This document shows positions 8,414 through 17,600 of a DNA stretch of 64,000 bases, piece by piece. Each line of letters opens with the position of its first letter. Position 1 is the stretch's first letter. The notes under the pieces are model-generated. The model did no database searches and was not told the origin of the DNA. It was given only the letters and a program-made list of their open reading frames with translations. Source of the stretch: Sphingomonas azotifigens NBRC 15497. Lineage in GTDB: Bacteria; Pseudomonadota; Alphaproteobacteria; Sphingomonadales; Sphingomonadaceae. Location of the stretch: assembly GCF_002091475.1 (NCBI RefSeq), contig NZ_BCTR01000005.1, positions 1-64,000 on the forward strand, read 5' to 3'. The translations under genes were made by a program, and so were the position numbers.

Positions 8414-10353
8414 TGGCCGCCGTTGCGCTGCAGGTCGGCGCGGAGACGGGCGATAGCCGCTTCGTTGCGGCGGACCTTGAGCGTGCTCACCAGCGATGCG
8501 GTGAACTGGCGCTCATATTCCTGCGCGCCCATCTGCCCCAGCGCCTGGGTGACCGACTGCAGTGCCTGCGGGCCCTGCGGATCGCTGGCGACATTGCCCG
8601 GCTGGATCGTGTCGACATAGACGACGTAGTAGCCGCCGCGGTTCGGCGCCTCGACCAGGCGTGCGGTCTTGGCCGGCATGTCGAACGCCATCTGGATGAA
8701 GTTCTCCTTGCCGCGCAGTTCGCTGCGCTTGAAGTCGAACGGCTTGGGCGGGGCGCCCTTGGCCGCACCCACGTTGGCCAGCGCCTGCGCCATCGGCTCG
8801 CCCTTCTGCAGCTTGGGCAGCATCGCGGTCGCCGCGGTGCGGGCCTTGGCGAGTGCCTGGTCGAGCAGATAGTCGGCCTTCACCTTCTCGGTGATCTGCG
8901 CAAGCGGTCGCGGGGCCGCGGGCACGACCTTCTCCAGCGAGACCAGCGCAAAGCTGCCGTCCTTGCCCACCGGTACCACCTGGGGCTCGTCGCCGGCCTG
9001 TTCGAAGCCGAAGCCGGCCTTCATCACCGCCGCGACGGTGGCGTCGGGCTGATAGGCGGCGTTGTCCGGATCGGTGCCGTTGGCGATCAGCGCCGGGCTG
9101 CGCACCGCGGTCAGCTTGGCCTTGGCAACCGCCTCGTCGAAGGTCGCGCCGTCGCCCACCGCATCCTCGATCGCCTGGCGCGAATCCGCCAGCAGCGCGG
9201 CGAGCTTGCGCTTGGCTACTTCGTCGCTGACCTCGGCGCGGACCTGGTCGAGCGCGCGCGCGGCGATCTTCTCGACCTTGCTCACGCGGTAGACGAACCA
9301 CGCGCCGCCGAGCTGGACCGGCCCCTGCATGCCCGTCGCGGGGGCGGCGAAGGCGGCGTCGGCGAACGGCGCCGAGACCTGCTTGGCGAGGCCGGCCTTG
9401 TCGCTGGCCTCGATGGTGCGCGCCTCGAGCCCGGCGCTCTTGGCGGCGCCGGCCAGGTCGCCGCCCTTGGCGGCGGCCGCGACCTTGGCGGCGACCGACT
9501 GGCTGATCGCCTGGACCAGCTCGACGCCGCGCTTCTCGCTGGCGGCGTACTTGGCGGCGTCCTTCTTGTAGGCGGCGGCGATCTCGGCCTCGGTCGGCGT
9601 CGCCTGCGCCTTCAGCACGTCCGGCTGCGCGAGCGCATAGCGGACGATGCGGCGCTCGGGCACCTGATAGCGGCTGCGGTTCTGGGCGTAGTAACCGGCG
9701 AGCGTGTTCGCGTCCGGCGCCGGACCCGGGTCCATCGCCAGCGACTGGACGAAGCCGACAATGCCGGTGCGGCGCTCGAGCAGCGTCGCGACATAGGGGG
9801 TCACGACACCGGCGGGCGGAGCGCCGCGCAGCGCCATCGGGCCGATCAGCCATGCCGCATAGCGCTGGGTGGTCATGCCCTCGCGGAACTGCGCCGGGGT
9901 GAAGCGATTCTGCGCGAGCAGCTGCTCGAAGGTCTGCTGGCTGAACTTGCCGTCCATGCCGGCGAACTGCGGATTGTTGGCGATCTCGGTGTCGACCAGC
10001 TTCTTGCCGACCGCCATGCCGTTCTGGTTGGCAAAGGCCTGGACCGCGGCGGTGTTGACGGCATCGTTCAGCGCGGCCTCGAACCCGCCCTGTGCCAGCA
10101 CCTGCGCCATGGTGACGTTCTGCCCCTGCGCCTGGGCGGCGCGAATGTAGCGCTCCAGCCGCTCACGCACCTGCCGCTCGGTCACGTCCTGCCCGGCCAC
10201 CGTCGCCAGCGTGCCGCTGCTCGCACCGCTCAGCCCCTGGCGCATGCCGGTGACGTCACTCGCCGCAAAGGCGATCGCGAGCAGGCCTAGAAAGACAAAG
10301 ACGATGATCAGGCCGTAGCGCGACTTGGTGAAGTTCCGGAAGGCGTTGAGCAT
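8410..10353 (-). CDS. PpiD/SurA-type periplasmic folding factor
   Basis: A 647-residue inner-membrane-anchored chaperone with a parvulin-like prolyl isomerase domain, acting on proteins emerging in the periplasm. There is one N-terminal membrane segment (about residues 13-31, YGLIIVFVFLGLLAIAFAA), then a SurA_N-like helical region with the VAGQDVTERQV motif, a divergent PpiC-like core at about 240-370, and a long C-terminal part. The length is close to E. coli PpiD (623). Isomerase activity is uncertain because the parvulin core is diverged. It is translationally coupled to trpE, an arrangement seen in other sphingomonads. It is divergent from tpiA. Confidence 0.85.
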   Translation of the reverse strand: MLNAFRNFTKSRYGLIIVFVFLGLLAIAFAASDVTGMRQGLSGASSGTLATVAGQDVTERQVRERLERYIRAAQAQGQNVTMAQVLAQGGFEAALNDAVNTAAVQAFANQNGMAVGKKLVDTEIANNPQFAGMDGKFSQQTFEQLLAQNRFTPAQFREGMTTQRYAAWLIGPMALRGAPPAGVVTPYVATLLERRTGIVGFVQSLAMDPGPAPDANTLAGYYAQNRSRYQVPERRIVRYALAQPDVLKAQATPTEAEIAAAYKKDAAKYAASEKRGVELVQAISQSVAAKVAAAAKGGDLAGAAKSAGLEARTIEASDKAGLAKQVSAPFADAAFAAPATGMQGPVQLGGAWFVYRVSKVEKIAARALDQVRAEVSDEVAKRKLAALLADSRQAIEDAVGDGATFDEAVAKAKLTAVRSPALIANGTDPDNAAYQPDATVAAVMKAGFGFEQAGDEPQVVPVGKDGSFALVSLEKVVPAAPRPLAQITEKVKADYLLDQALAKARTAATAMLPKLQKGEPMAQALANVGAAKGAPPKPFDFKRSELRGKENFIQMAFDMPAKTARLVEAPNRGGYYVVYVDTIQPGNVASDPQGPQALQSVTQALGQMGAQEYERQFTASLVSTLKVRRNEAAIARLRADLQRNGGQ

Positions 10354-10469
10354 GGAGAGCCGTTCGTTCGAGGAATTTGGCCCGCTTTAGGGCCGGTACG
10401 ACGCGCCTTCAAGCTTGTGCCGCGCGAGACAATCGGTATCGCAGTATCGAAACAGCAGAGGGAGTGGAG

Positions 10470-11222
10470 ATGCGTCGGAAACTGGTTGCGGGGAACTGGA
10501 AGATGCATGGGCTCCGCTCGCAGCTGCGCGAGATCGAGGCGATCGCCGCCGGAGCACGCGCGCATCCGGAGGTCGATGCGCTGCTCTGCGTGCCGTTCAC
10601 CCTCATTGCGGCGGCGGTGGACATTGCGGGCGACTTCGTGATCGGCGCGCAGGACGTCCACGAGAATGATCACGGCGCCCATACCGGCGACATCTCCGCA
10701 TCGATGCTGGTCGAGGCCGGTGCGAAGGTCGTGATCGTCGGCCATTCCGAGCGTCGCGCCGACCATGCCGAGACCAGCCACCACACCTGGGCCAAGGCCG
10801 CCGCCGCGCGTCGCCATGGGCTGAACGTGATCCTGTGCTGCGGCGAGACCGAGGCCGAGCACGATGCCGGCCGCGCCGAACGCATCGTCCAATCCCAGAT
10901 CGAGAAGTCGCTGCCCGATGGCGCCGCGCCCGACTGGCTGACCATCGCCTATGAGCCGCGCTGGGCGATCGGCACCGGCAAGACGCCGACGCTCGACGAG
11001 ATCGCGACGATGCACGCCATCCTCCGCGCCAAGCTGCGCGGCATGATCGGCACCTCCGCCAACGATATGCGGATCCTCTATGGCGGCTCGGTCAGTGCCG
11101 CCAACGCCGCCTCCATCCTCGCGGTCGACGATGTCGACGGCGCGCTGGTGGGCGGCGCCAGCCTGACGGCCGAGAAATTCGTCCCGATCATCGAGGCAGC
11201 GGCCGGAATCGCCGCGCGCTGA
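10470..11222 (+). CDS. tpiA: Triose-phosphate isomerase
   Basis: A 250-residue cytoplasmic glycolytic enzyme interconverting DHAP and glyceraldehyde-3-phosphate. Active-site residues are present: N9 and K11 (AGNWKMHG), H92 (VGHSERR) and E162 (AYEPRWAIGTG); the phosphate-binding YGGSVSAAN loop is near the C-terminus. I chose the ATG after GGGAGTGGAG, because the family starts at MRRKLVAGNWK; the frame is open further upstream. Confidence 0.96.
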   Translation: MRRKLVAGNWKMHGLRSQLREIEAIAAGARAHPEVDALLCVPFTLIAAAVDIAGDFVIGAQDVHENDHGAHTGDISASMLVEAGAKVVIVGHSERRADHAETSHHTWAKAAAARRHGLNVILCCGETEAEHDAGRAERIVQSQIEKSLPDGAAPDWLTIAYEPRWAIGTGKTPTLDEIATMHAILRAKLRGMIGTSANDMRILYGGSVSAANAASILAVDDVDGALVGGASLTAEKFVPIIEAAAGIAAR

Positions 11223-11234
11223 TTAACCTGTTGT

Positions 11235-11261
11235 CCGGGGTCTTGCGCTACAAGACCCCGG
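11235..11261 (+). terminator. Perfect 11-bp hairpin after tpiA
   Basis: CCGGGGTCTTG (11235-11245) pairs fully with CAAGACCCCGG (11251-11261) around a 5-base loop, 12 bases after the tpiA stop. There is no T-tract, so termination may be weak or Rho-assisted. The stem ends one base before the ATG at 11262, so it could also hide the start of the next gene. Confidence 0.6.
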
Positions 11262-13229
11262 ATGTTGCAGGGGATTCGCCTAGTACGGTCGGGGAGGACC
11301 AGGCTCGACCGGGCCGTTCTTACCGAACAATATCGGGTGCTGGGCCGGCAGATTCCGCTGATGTACACGCTCGTCTTCCTCGACGCGGTGTTCCTCGGCT
11401 TTGCCTCGCACGGATCGGTCTCACCGCGCCTCAGCGTCGTCGCGCCCATTCTTCTCGGCATCGCCGCGGCGGTGCGCAGCCTGTTATGGGTGACGCGCCG
11501 CACCGACACGATCCCCAGCATCCGCAAGATTCGGCGCTACCTGATCGGCACGATCCTGGCAGCGGCGGTGTTGAGCCTAGCCTTTGGCGGCTGGGCGCTT
11601 GTTCTGTTCTTCGAAGCGGATCTGGCGCGGCGGACCAGCATCGCGCTGTACATCTTCATCGGCGCGGTCACCTGCTGCTATTGCCTGCAGACCTTTCCGG
11701 TCGCCGGCTGGCTGGTGATGATGTGCGGCGCCTCGCCGGTGGTCGTCTGTCTGCTCTTGTCGGGCGATCGCTTCCTGGTCGGCCTCGGCGTCAATATCGT
11801 GCTGGTGTCGGCGGTGGTGCTGCGGATGTTCGGCGCGAGCCATGCGGGCTTCATCGAAGTACTCGCTTCGCGTGCGGAGATGGCGATCGGGCAGCGACGC
11901 GCCAGGCTGGCCGAACAGCGCGCGCACCGCTTGGCCTATCATGATCCGCTGACCGGCCTGCCCAATCGCCGCGCGCTTGCCGGGTATCTCCGGCAGGCCG
12001 GCCCGGGCCAGTTCGGCTTGATGCTGGTCGATCTCGATCGCTTCAAGTCGATCAACGATGTCCACGGCCACCCGATCGGCGACCAGCTGCTGCGCGCCGT
12101 CGCGGGACGCTTGCGCTGGGTTGTAGGCGAGGGGGGGCGCAGCTACCGGCTGGGCGGCGACGAGTTCGCGATTTCGCTGCCCTATGCCGCGGGTGATCTC
12201 GATCGGGTGCGCAGCGTCGCCCACGCCATCGTCCGCGAAGTGGCTCGCCCGTTCCTGATCGACGACCGCATGCACCATATCGGCGCCAGCGTCGGCATCG
12301 CGCTCTATCCCGAGGACGCAACCGACGCCGACACGCTGATGCGGCGCGCCGACGTGGCGCTCTATCAGGCCAAGGAGGCGGGGCGGGGCTGCTACTGCGC
12401 CTTTGCCGCGCAGATGGATGCCGAGATCCGTCGGCGCTCGACGATCGAGACCGAAATGCGCGAGGCGCTGGCGGAGAGTCGCTTCTACCCGCGCTACCAG
12501 CCGATCGTCGATCTGCGGACCGGGCAGGTGACCGGCTTCGAGCTGCTTGCCCGCTGGCGGCGCGACGATTCGGAGATCGGGCCGGACCAGTTCATTCCGA
12601 TCGCCGAGGAATGCGGCCTGCTCAACACGCTGATGCTCGATCTGCTCGATCGCGCCTGCCTGGAGACCCGTGACTGGGCGGTGCCGGTCAGCATCGCGAT
12701 CAACATCTCGCCCGGCCAGCTGCGCGACGAGTGGCTGAGCCACAAGATCCTGTCGGTACTTGCCCGCACGGGTTTCCCACCGGCGCGGCTGACGGTGGAG
12801 ATCACCGAGAACGCGTTGATCGTCGATGCCGACAAGGCGCATCACGCGATCGAGTCGCTCAAGAATCAGGGCGTGCAGCTGGCGCTCGACGATTTCGGCA
12901 CCGGCTATGCCTCGATCCAGCACCTGCGGATGCTGCCGTTCGACAAGATCAAGATCGATCGTTCGTTCGTTGAATCGCTGACCGATGGCAGCGAAGCACT
13001 GCGGATCGTCCGGGCGATCCTCGGGCTGGCGAGCACGCTGGAGCTGCCGGTGGTTGCCGAAGGCATCGAGACGCTGGAAACGGCCGAAATGCTGCGCGGG
13101 CTCGGCTGCGCGCAGGGGCAGGGCTATCTGTTCGGCCGCCCCATGGACAAGGACGAGGTCGCCTGCTGGCTCGCCGACGGCGTGATGCCGCCGGCGGCCG
13201 AAGCGCTTATCCGCCGTAGCGGTCCTTGA
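11262..13229 (+). CDS. Membrane GGDEF-EAL cyclic-di-GMP protein
   Basis: A 655-residue bifunctional-type protein. About six membrane segments lie at residues 30-190, followed by GGDEF (about 225-385, with GGDEF itself intact at 298-302) and EAL (about 405-640). The EAL signature reads ELL (427-429) with the Glu kept. The other phosphodiesterase residues are visible in NISPGQL, EITENAL, LDDFGTGYAS, KIDRSFV, EGIET and QGYLFGRP, so both domains may be active. No RxxD inhibitory site precedes GGDEF. The start is uncertain: the ATG directly follows a strong hairpin and lacks a ribosome site, while GGGGAGGA at about 11291 suggests a later start. The 3' end overlaps the convergent aminopeptidase gene by 23 bases. 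Confidence 0.88.
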   Translation: MLQGIRLVRSGRTRLDRAVLTEQYRVLGRQIPLMYTLVFLDAVFLGFASHGSVSPRLSVVAPILLGIAAAVRSLLWVTRRTDTIPSIRKIRRYLIGTILAAAVLSLAFGGWALVLFFEADLARRTSIALYIFIGAVTCCYCLQTFPVAGWLVMMCGASPVVVCLLLSGDRFLVGLGVNIVLVSAVVLRMFGASHAGFIEVLASRAEMAIGQRRARLAEQRAHRLAYHDPLTGLPNRRALAGYLRQAGPGQFGLMLVDLDRFKSINDVHGHPIGDQLLRAVAGRLRWVVGEGGRSYRLGGDEFAISLPYAAGDLDRVRSVAHAIVREVARPFLIDDRMHHIGASVGIALYPEDATDADTLMRRADVALYQAKEAGRGCYCAFAAQMDAEIRRRSTIETEMREALAESRFYPRYQPIVDLRTGQVTGFELLARWRRDDSEIGPDQFIPIAEECGLLNTLMLDLLDRACLETRDWAVPVSIAINISPGQLRDEWLSHKILSVLARTGFPPARLTVEITENALIVDADKAHHAIESLKNQGVQLALDDFGTGYASIQHLRMLPFDKIKIDRSFVESLTDGSEALRIVRAILGLASTLELPVVAEGIETLETAEMLRGLGCAQGQGYLFGRPMDKDEVACWLADGVMPPAAEALIRRSGP

Positions 13230-14607
13230 GCACCTTCCAGGTGGCGCGCAGGCTCACTGCCTCGGCGCCCTTGGGCCGGCCCGGCTTGGGGCTGCCGTTC
13301 CAGCAGAAGATGTCGAAATGGGCCCATTGGGCCTTGGCCGGCACGAATTCCTTGAGGAACAGCGCCGCGGTGATCGCGCCGCCGAACGGACCCTCGGCGG
13401 CGTTGACCATGTCCGCCACGTCCGACTTCAGCAGCTCCTTGTACGGATCGTAGAGCGGCATCCGCCAGATCGGATCGGCCTCTTCCTCGCCGGCAGCCAA
13501 GATCTCCGCGGCCAGCGTGTCGTCATTGGCGAACAGCGCCTGCAGGTCGGCGCCCAGCGCGACGCGGGCGGCACCCGTCAGCGTCGCGAAGTCGAAGACC
13601 AGTTCCGGATCCTTCTCCTCGGCCTTGGTCAGCGCGTCGCCCAGGATCAGGCGGCCCTCGGCGTCGGTATTGCTGTTCTCGACCGTGATCCCCTTGCGCG
13701 AGACCATCACGTCGCCCGGGCGCGTCGCCTCGCCCGAGATCGAGTTCTCGACGGCGGGGACGAGCAGGTGCAGCCGTACCGGCAGCTTGTTCTGCATCAC
13801 CAGCTCGCCGAGCGCGAGCGCGTGCGCCGCGCCGCCCATGTCTTTCTTCATCAGCCGCATGCCGGCGGCAGGCTTGATGTCGAGACCACCGCTGTCGAAG
13901 CACACGCCCTTGCCGATGATGGCGATGCGCGGATGCTCGGGGTTGCCCCATTCGAGCTCGATCAGCCGCGGCTCGCGGCCCTTGCCGGCCGCCTGGCCGA
14001 CGGCGTGGAGCATGCCATAGCCCTGCTTCAGCGCGTCGCCCTTCACCACCGAGAAGCTGGCGCCATAGGCCTTGGCGAGATCGGCACCGGCGGCCTCGAG
14101 ATCGGCCGGGCTCATGTCGTTGGCGCCGGTGTTGATCCGGTCGCGCAGCTTGAAGGTGACGGCGGCCATGCGTACCGCCTCCTCCATCTTCACCGGGTCG
14201 CCGGTGAGCAGCACGCGCGGGCCCTGGGGCTTGGGATCGGGCTTCTTGTAGCGATCGAACTTGTACTGCGCGACCAGCCAGCCATAGATCGCCTTGCCGG
14301 GCTCGCCGCCCTCGACGCGGTAGCTGCCCTCGGGCAGCGTCTCGGCCAGCTTGGCGAGGCACCAGGGGCCGAGCTTCTCGATATTGGCGACCACCGCCAC
14401 GACCGACCAGTCTTCGGGCGCGTCACCCGGCAGGATCGCGCTGGCATTGGCCGAGCCGCTGAGCTTCTGCGCGGCAGCGGCGGCGCGGTGGCGCGGCGGC
14501 TGGGCGGCGAGCCAGGCGTCATAGCCCTTGGCGTCGATGAGGTGGATGGTGCGAGCGGCCTGGCCGCGATCGGGCTGAACGAGCGTGTTGAGATCCGTCA
14601 TGGCCAT
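13207..14607 (-). CDS. Leucyl aminopeptidase (M17 family)
   Basis: A 466-residue cytosolic di-metal exopeptidase of peptide turnover. The metal and catalytic region is complete: GKGVCFDSGGLDIKP, MKKDMGGAA and the family signature NTDAEGRLILGDAL. It is somewhat shorter than E. coli PepA (503), mainly in the N-terminal domain, as in the PepB-like or short M17 members. Two ATGs two codons apart could serve as the start. It overlaps the convergent GGDEF-EAL gene by 23 bases at the 3' end. Confidence 0.92.
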   Translation of the reverse strand: MAMTDLNTLVQPDRGQAARTIHLIDAKGYDAWLAAQPPRHRAAAAAQKLSGSANASAILPGDAPEDWSVVAVVANIEKLGPWCLAKLAETLPEGSYRVEGGEPGKAIYGWLVAQYKFDRYKKPDPKPQGPRVLLTGDPVKMEEAVRMAAVTFKLRDRINTGANDMSPADLEAAGADLAKAYGASFSVVKGDALKQGYGMLHAVGQAAGKGREPRLIELEWGNPEHPRIAIIGKGVCFDSGGLDIKPAAGMRLMKKDMGGAAHALALGELVMQNKLPVRLHLLVPAVENSISGEATRPGDVMVSRKGITVENSNTDAEGRLILGDALTKAEEKDPELVFDFATLTGAARVALGADLQALFANDDTLAAEILAAGEEEADPIWRMPLYDPYKELLKSDVADMVNAAEGPFGGAITAALFLKEFVPAKAQWAHFDIFCWNGSPKPGRPKGAEAVSLRATWKVLKDRYGG

Positions 14608-14668
14608 GATCTAGGACGCGGGACGCCCCGCGCCTAGCCGTGTCGCCATCGATTTTTGGAAAGCGGCG

Positions 14669-15301
14669 TCAGGACCCGCCGGCGCCGGCCAGCAGCTTCT
14701 TCCAGCGCGTATCGAGTTTCGCCTCCGCATGGTCCCGCTTGACATGGCTGACCAGCGACAGCCCGCGCAGGGTGAGGCTGTGCCCGCTCAGGAACTTGCC
14801 GGTGATGCTGTAGCCGAGATCGTACAGCGCGACGTCCTCGTGCGGCTCGCCGTCCGCGAGGAATCGGGTGACGATGACGATCGGCAGCCGCTCGTCGCCG
14901 CGGCTCGCATCGGGCAGATGCGCATCGTTGCGGGCGCGGAAGAGCGCATGTTCGAACCAGCCGGCATCGATGCGGGGCTCGCCGGTGGTCTCGGCGGCGG
15001 AGAGTTGCAGCGCCGGCGGGAACAGGATCGTCTGGCTCTGCACGGTCTGGTCGGCCGACGACGTCTTGAGCGCCAATTCGTGTTTACCCGTCTCGCCGGC
15101 CACCAGCACCAGCCGGCTGGCGCGCGTCGCGGCACGCGAGGCGGTGGCCGCCTGTTCGGCCTTGGTCTCGCGCCGATCGTTCCAGTTGTTCCACAAGGTC
15201 AGCCCGGAGATGCCGACGGCGATCACGCCGATGATCTCGCCGAAGGTGATCCAGCGGCGGCGCGCCGCCCGGGACTTTTCCTGCGACTCGCTGCTGCTCA
15301 T
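14669..15301 (-). CDS. Small single-pass membrane protein coupled to a serine hydrolase gene
   Basis: A 210-residue protein with a basic cytoplasmic N-terminus (EKSRAARRR), one membrane segment at about residues 17-37 (WITFGEIIGVIAVGISGL), an Ala/Arg-rich stretch and a C-terminal domain of about 140 residues. I recognise no family. The ATG overlaps the serine hydrolase stop as ATGA (15298-15301), so the two are translated together and may act together at the membrane. Confidence 0.78.
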   Translation of the reverse strand: MSSSESQEKSRAARRRWITFGEIIGVIAVGISGLTLWNNWNDRRETKAEQAATASRAATRASRLVLVAGETGKHELALKTSSADQTVQSQTILFPPALQLSAAETTGEPRIDAGWFEHALFRARNDAHLPDASRGDERLPIVIVTRFLADGEPHEDVALYDLGYSITGKFLSGHSLTLRGLSLVSHVKRDHAEAKLDTRWKKLLAGAGGS

Positions 15302-16698
15302 CGCGGCATCACCAGGAACTGCTCGAACTTGCCGTCTGCGCCCGGCTCGGCATAGGTCACCGCGATCAGTTCGCGGTCCGCAAAGCGGATGCGGTAGTTG
15401 CGGTTGACGAAGCCGCCGCGCAGCCGGGCCTTGCCGATCGGCTCGAACGCGAGCGGTGCGCCGAGCGGCGCGAGGCTGTCGCGATAGTCGCCGAGCACGG
15501 TGGCGTTGAAGAAATAGTTGGCATCTTCGGTCATCAGGCTGCGATCGGGGGTGCCGGCGCGGAGCTGGTCGAACAGTTTCCGGGCGAGCGCGTCGCGCTG
15601 CTGGTCGAGCGTGAGCGCGGCGGGCGGCGTGGCGACCGGCAGCAGCAGATCGGTGATCCCCTGCGTGATCGTATCCTGTGCCCGGCCGAAATCGGCGCTG
15701 ACCTGTGCGACCACGGCGAACTTCTCCTCGGGGATCACGACGTTGTTGGTCAGGAAGCCGACTGCCTCGCCGCCGTGCGACACTTCCGTCTTGCCGCCAT
15801 GCTCGCCCAGCGACACGCCCAGCCCGTAATGGGTCGGCGAACCGTCGGCGAGCTTCACTTCGGTTTCCTGCACCGCCCAGTCCTTGGCCGGCAGCACCGT
15901 GCGGTTGATGCGGGCGATGTCCCATTTGGCGAGGTCGGTAGCGCTCATCGCGAGCTCGCCGGCCGCCCACAGCCAGCCGTCCGCCGCCGGCTTGGCCGGG
16001 CGGACCGGGCCGAGCGCGAAGCGGTTGCTGCCCTGCGGGAAGCCCTTGCCGATCGCCTTGTCCTGGTCGACCGCCTTGATCCCGAGCGGCTTGAAGATCT
16101 TCGCCTCGAGATAGTCGAGCAGCTTCCGGCCCGATGCCTTCTCGATGATCATGCCCGCCACGACATAGCCGGTGTTCGAATATTGCCAGGCGGCACCCGG
16201 CGTGAAGTCGAGCGGCTTCTTCGCCCAGCGGTCGACGATCTGCTGCGGAGTCACCGGTGTTTCCATCGCCTTGAAGCTGTAATCCTGGGGCCAGTAATCC
16301 TGCAGCCCGGCGGTGTGGCTCAAGAGCTGGCGGATGGTGATCTTGTCCGCATCGGTGACCTCGGGCACCCATTTCGACACCGTGTCGTCGAGGCTCAGCT
16401 TGCCCTCGTCGGCGAGCAGCAGGATCGCCGCGGCAGTGAACTGCTTCGAGACCGAGGCGATCTGGTACTTCGCGTTGGCGTCGGGCCCGTTCTTGATGCC
16501 GGGGCCCTGATCGCCATAGGCCTTGGCGAAGACGATCTTGCCGTCACGCACGATCGCGATCGAGGCGGACGGCACGCCGCTGCTCTTCAGCGCATCGGCA
16601 ACGATGGCGTCGACCTTGGCGCTCTGCTCGGGGGTGAGCTGCTGGGCGGCGGCGGGGGTGGCGATCAGCAGGGTAGCGGCAAGGGCGGTACGGAACAT
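15298..16698 (-). CDS. Exported serine hydrolase (class C beta-lactamase-like, S12)
   Basis: A 466-residue periplasmic protein of the beta-lactamase/DD-peptidase fold. It has a signal peptide (MFRTALAATLLIATPAAAQ), then the SxxK nucleophile motif SVSK (IASVSKQF), the YSN motif (WQYSNTGY) and HGG in place of KTG (SHGGEAVGF). This set is typical of esterase-like or peptidase-like S12 proteins rather than true AmpC. A further domain of about 120 residues follows. I chose the ATG preceded by CCGGAGG. The substrate is unknown. It is coupled to the downstream membrane protein gene. Confidence 0.87.
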   Translation of the reverse strand: MFRTALAATLLIATPAAAQQLTPEQSAKVDAIVADALKSSGVPSASIAIVRDGKIVFAKAYGDQGPGIKNGPDANAKYQIASVSKQFTAAAILLLADEGKLSLDDTVSKWVPEVTDADKITIRQLLSHTAGLQDYWPQDYSFKAMETPVTPQQIVDRWAKKPLDFTPGAAWQYSNTGYVVAGMIIEKASGRKLLDYLEAKIFKPLGIKAVDQDKAIGKGFPQGSNRFALGPVRPAKPAADGWLWAAGELAMSATDLAKWDIARINRTVLPAKDWAVQETEVKLADGSPTHYGLGVSLGEHGGKTEVSHGGEAVGFLTNNVVIPEEKFAVVAQVSADFGRAQDTITQGITDLLLPVATPPAALTLDQQRDALARKLFDQLRAGTPDRSLMTEDANYFFNATVLGDYRDSLAPLGAPLAFEPIGKARLRGGFVNRNYRIRFADRELIAVTYAEPGADGKFEQFLVMPR

Positions 16699-16808
16699 CG
16701 GGCCTCCGGGAGATGACCGCAGCGGCTTAGCGCCCGCCGAGCACCCTGCCAACGGATCGTTGCGACGGCGTCTGCTCCGGCGTAGGAATGCTGGCCTGGG
16801 GGGTGCGT

Positions 16809-17600
16809 ATGCGGGTCTTTGTCGCGTTCGTTCTGCTGTTTCTATCGGCCTGTTCCTATCAGCAGGCGTTCAACCAATTCAGCACGGCGGAGGAGCAGGC
16901 GCTGGCCCTGCAGACCGTGCGTGCAGTGCAGGGGGACGACCTGAAATGGTTGTCCGGCCATGCCGACGCGTCGCTCCGCGCGCAGTTGAACGCCACCATC
17001 CTTGCTCAGATGCAGGTACTTGCGCCGAAGGGGACGCCGGTGCTTGGCGGGGTGAATGTGCAATGGTTTGAGAGGGACGGCCGCAGGACCACCTTCAAGC
17101 GCTTCACCTACGAAGTCGGTGGCGACGGCAAATGGGCGTTGATTCAGGTCCTGCTCGACACCGGCGGCGAGAAGCCCCTGGTCAACGGCGCCTTTGTCCA
17201 GCCGCTCGATCGCTCGTTGATGGCGGCCAACCGCCTCGCCTTGGAAGGCAAGGGAGGCATTCACTATTTGTGGCTTGCCGCCATGGGAGCGGCGCTGGCG
17301 ACCAGCGTGATTGCCTTTGTCCTCGTGTTGCGAACAAAGGGACTGCGGCTCAAATGGCTCTGGTGCATCGGCGCGCTGTTTTCGTTCGGCGTGTTCCAGT
17401 TGAACTGGACCAGCGGCGGTTGGGTTTTCCTGCCGATCAGCTTCCTGTTGCTGGGCGCTGCCGGCTTCCAGCAGGGGCCGTTGCAGCCCTGGGTGCTGAG
17501 CTTTGCCCTCCCGTTCGTCGCGATCGTCTTTCTCGTGCTGCGGGCCGTCGGCAGGCTGCCGATCAAGCCCGCAGCCGATCAGTCCATCGGTACGCCGTAA
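16809..17600 (+). CDS. Lipoprotein-like protein with a C-terminal membrane domain
   Basis: A 263-residue protein with a lipoprotein signal ([13 protein letters not shown], lipobox LSAC). A soluble domain of about 120 residues follows, then three or four hydrophobic segments in the C-terminal 110 residues. The combination of a lipidated N-terminus and a multi-pass tail is unusual; alternatively, the N-terminal segment is simply a membrane anchor. No family is recognised. I chose the second in-frame ATG, after GGGGGG; the ATG at 16788 would add 7 residues. It overlaps convergent rimO by 22 bases. Confidence 0.75.
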   Translation: MRVFVAFVLLFLSACSYQQAFNQFSTAEEQALALQTVRAVQGDDLKWLSGHADASLRAQLNATILAQMQVLAPKGTPVLGGVNVQWFERDGRRTTFKRFTYEVGGDGKWALIQVLLDTGGEKPLVNGAFVQPLDRSLMAANRLALEGKGGIHYLWLAAMGAALATSVIAFVLVLRTKGLRLKWLWCIGALFSFGVFQLNWTSGGWVFLPISFLLLGAAGFQQGPLQPWVLSFALPFVAIVFLVLRAVGRLPIKPAADQSIGTP

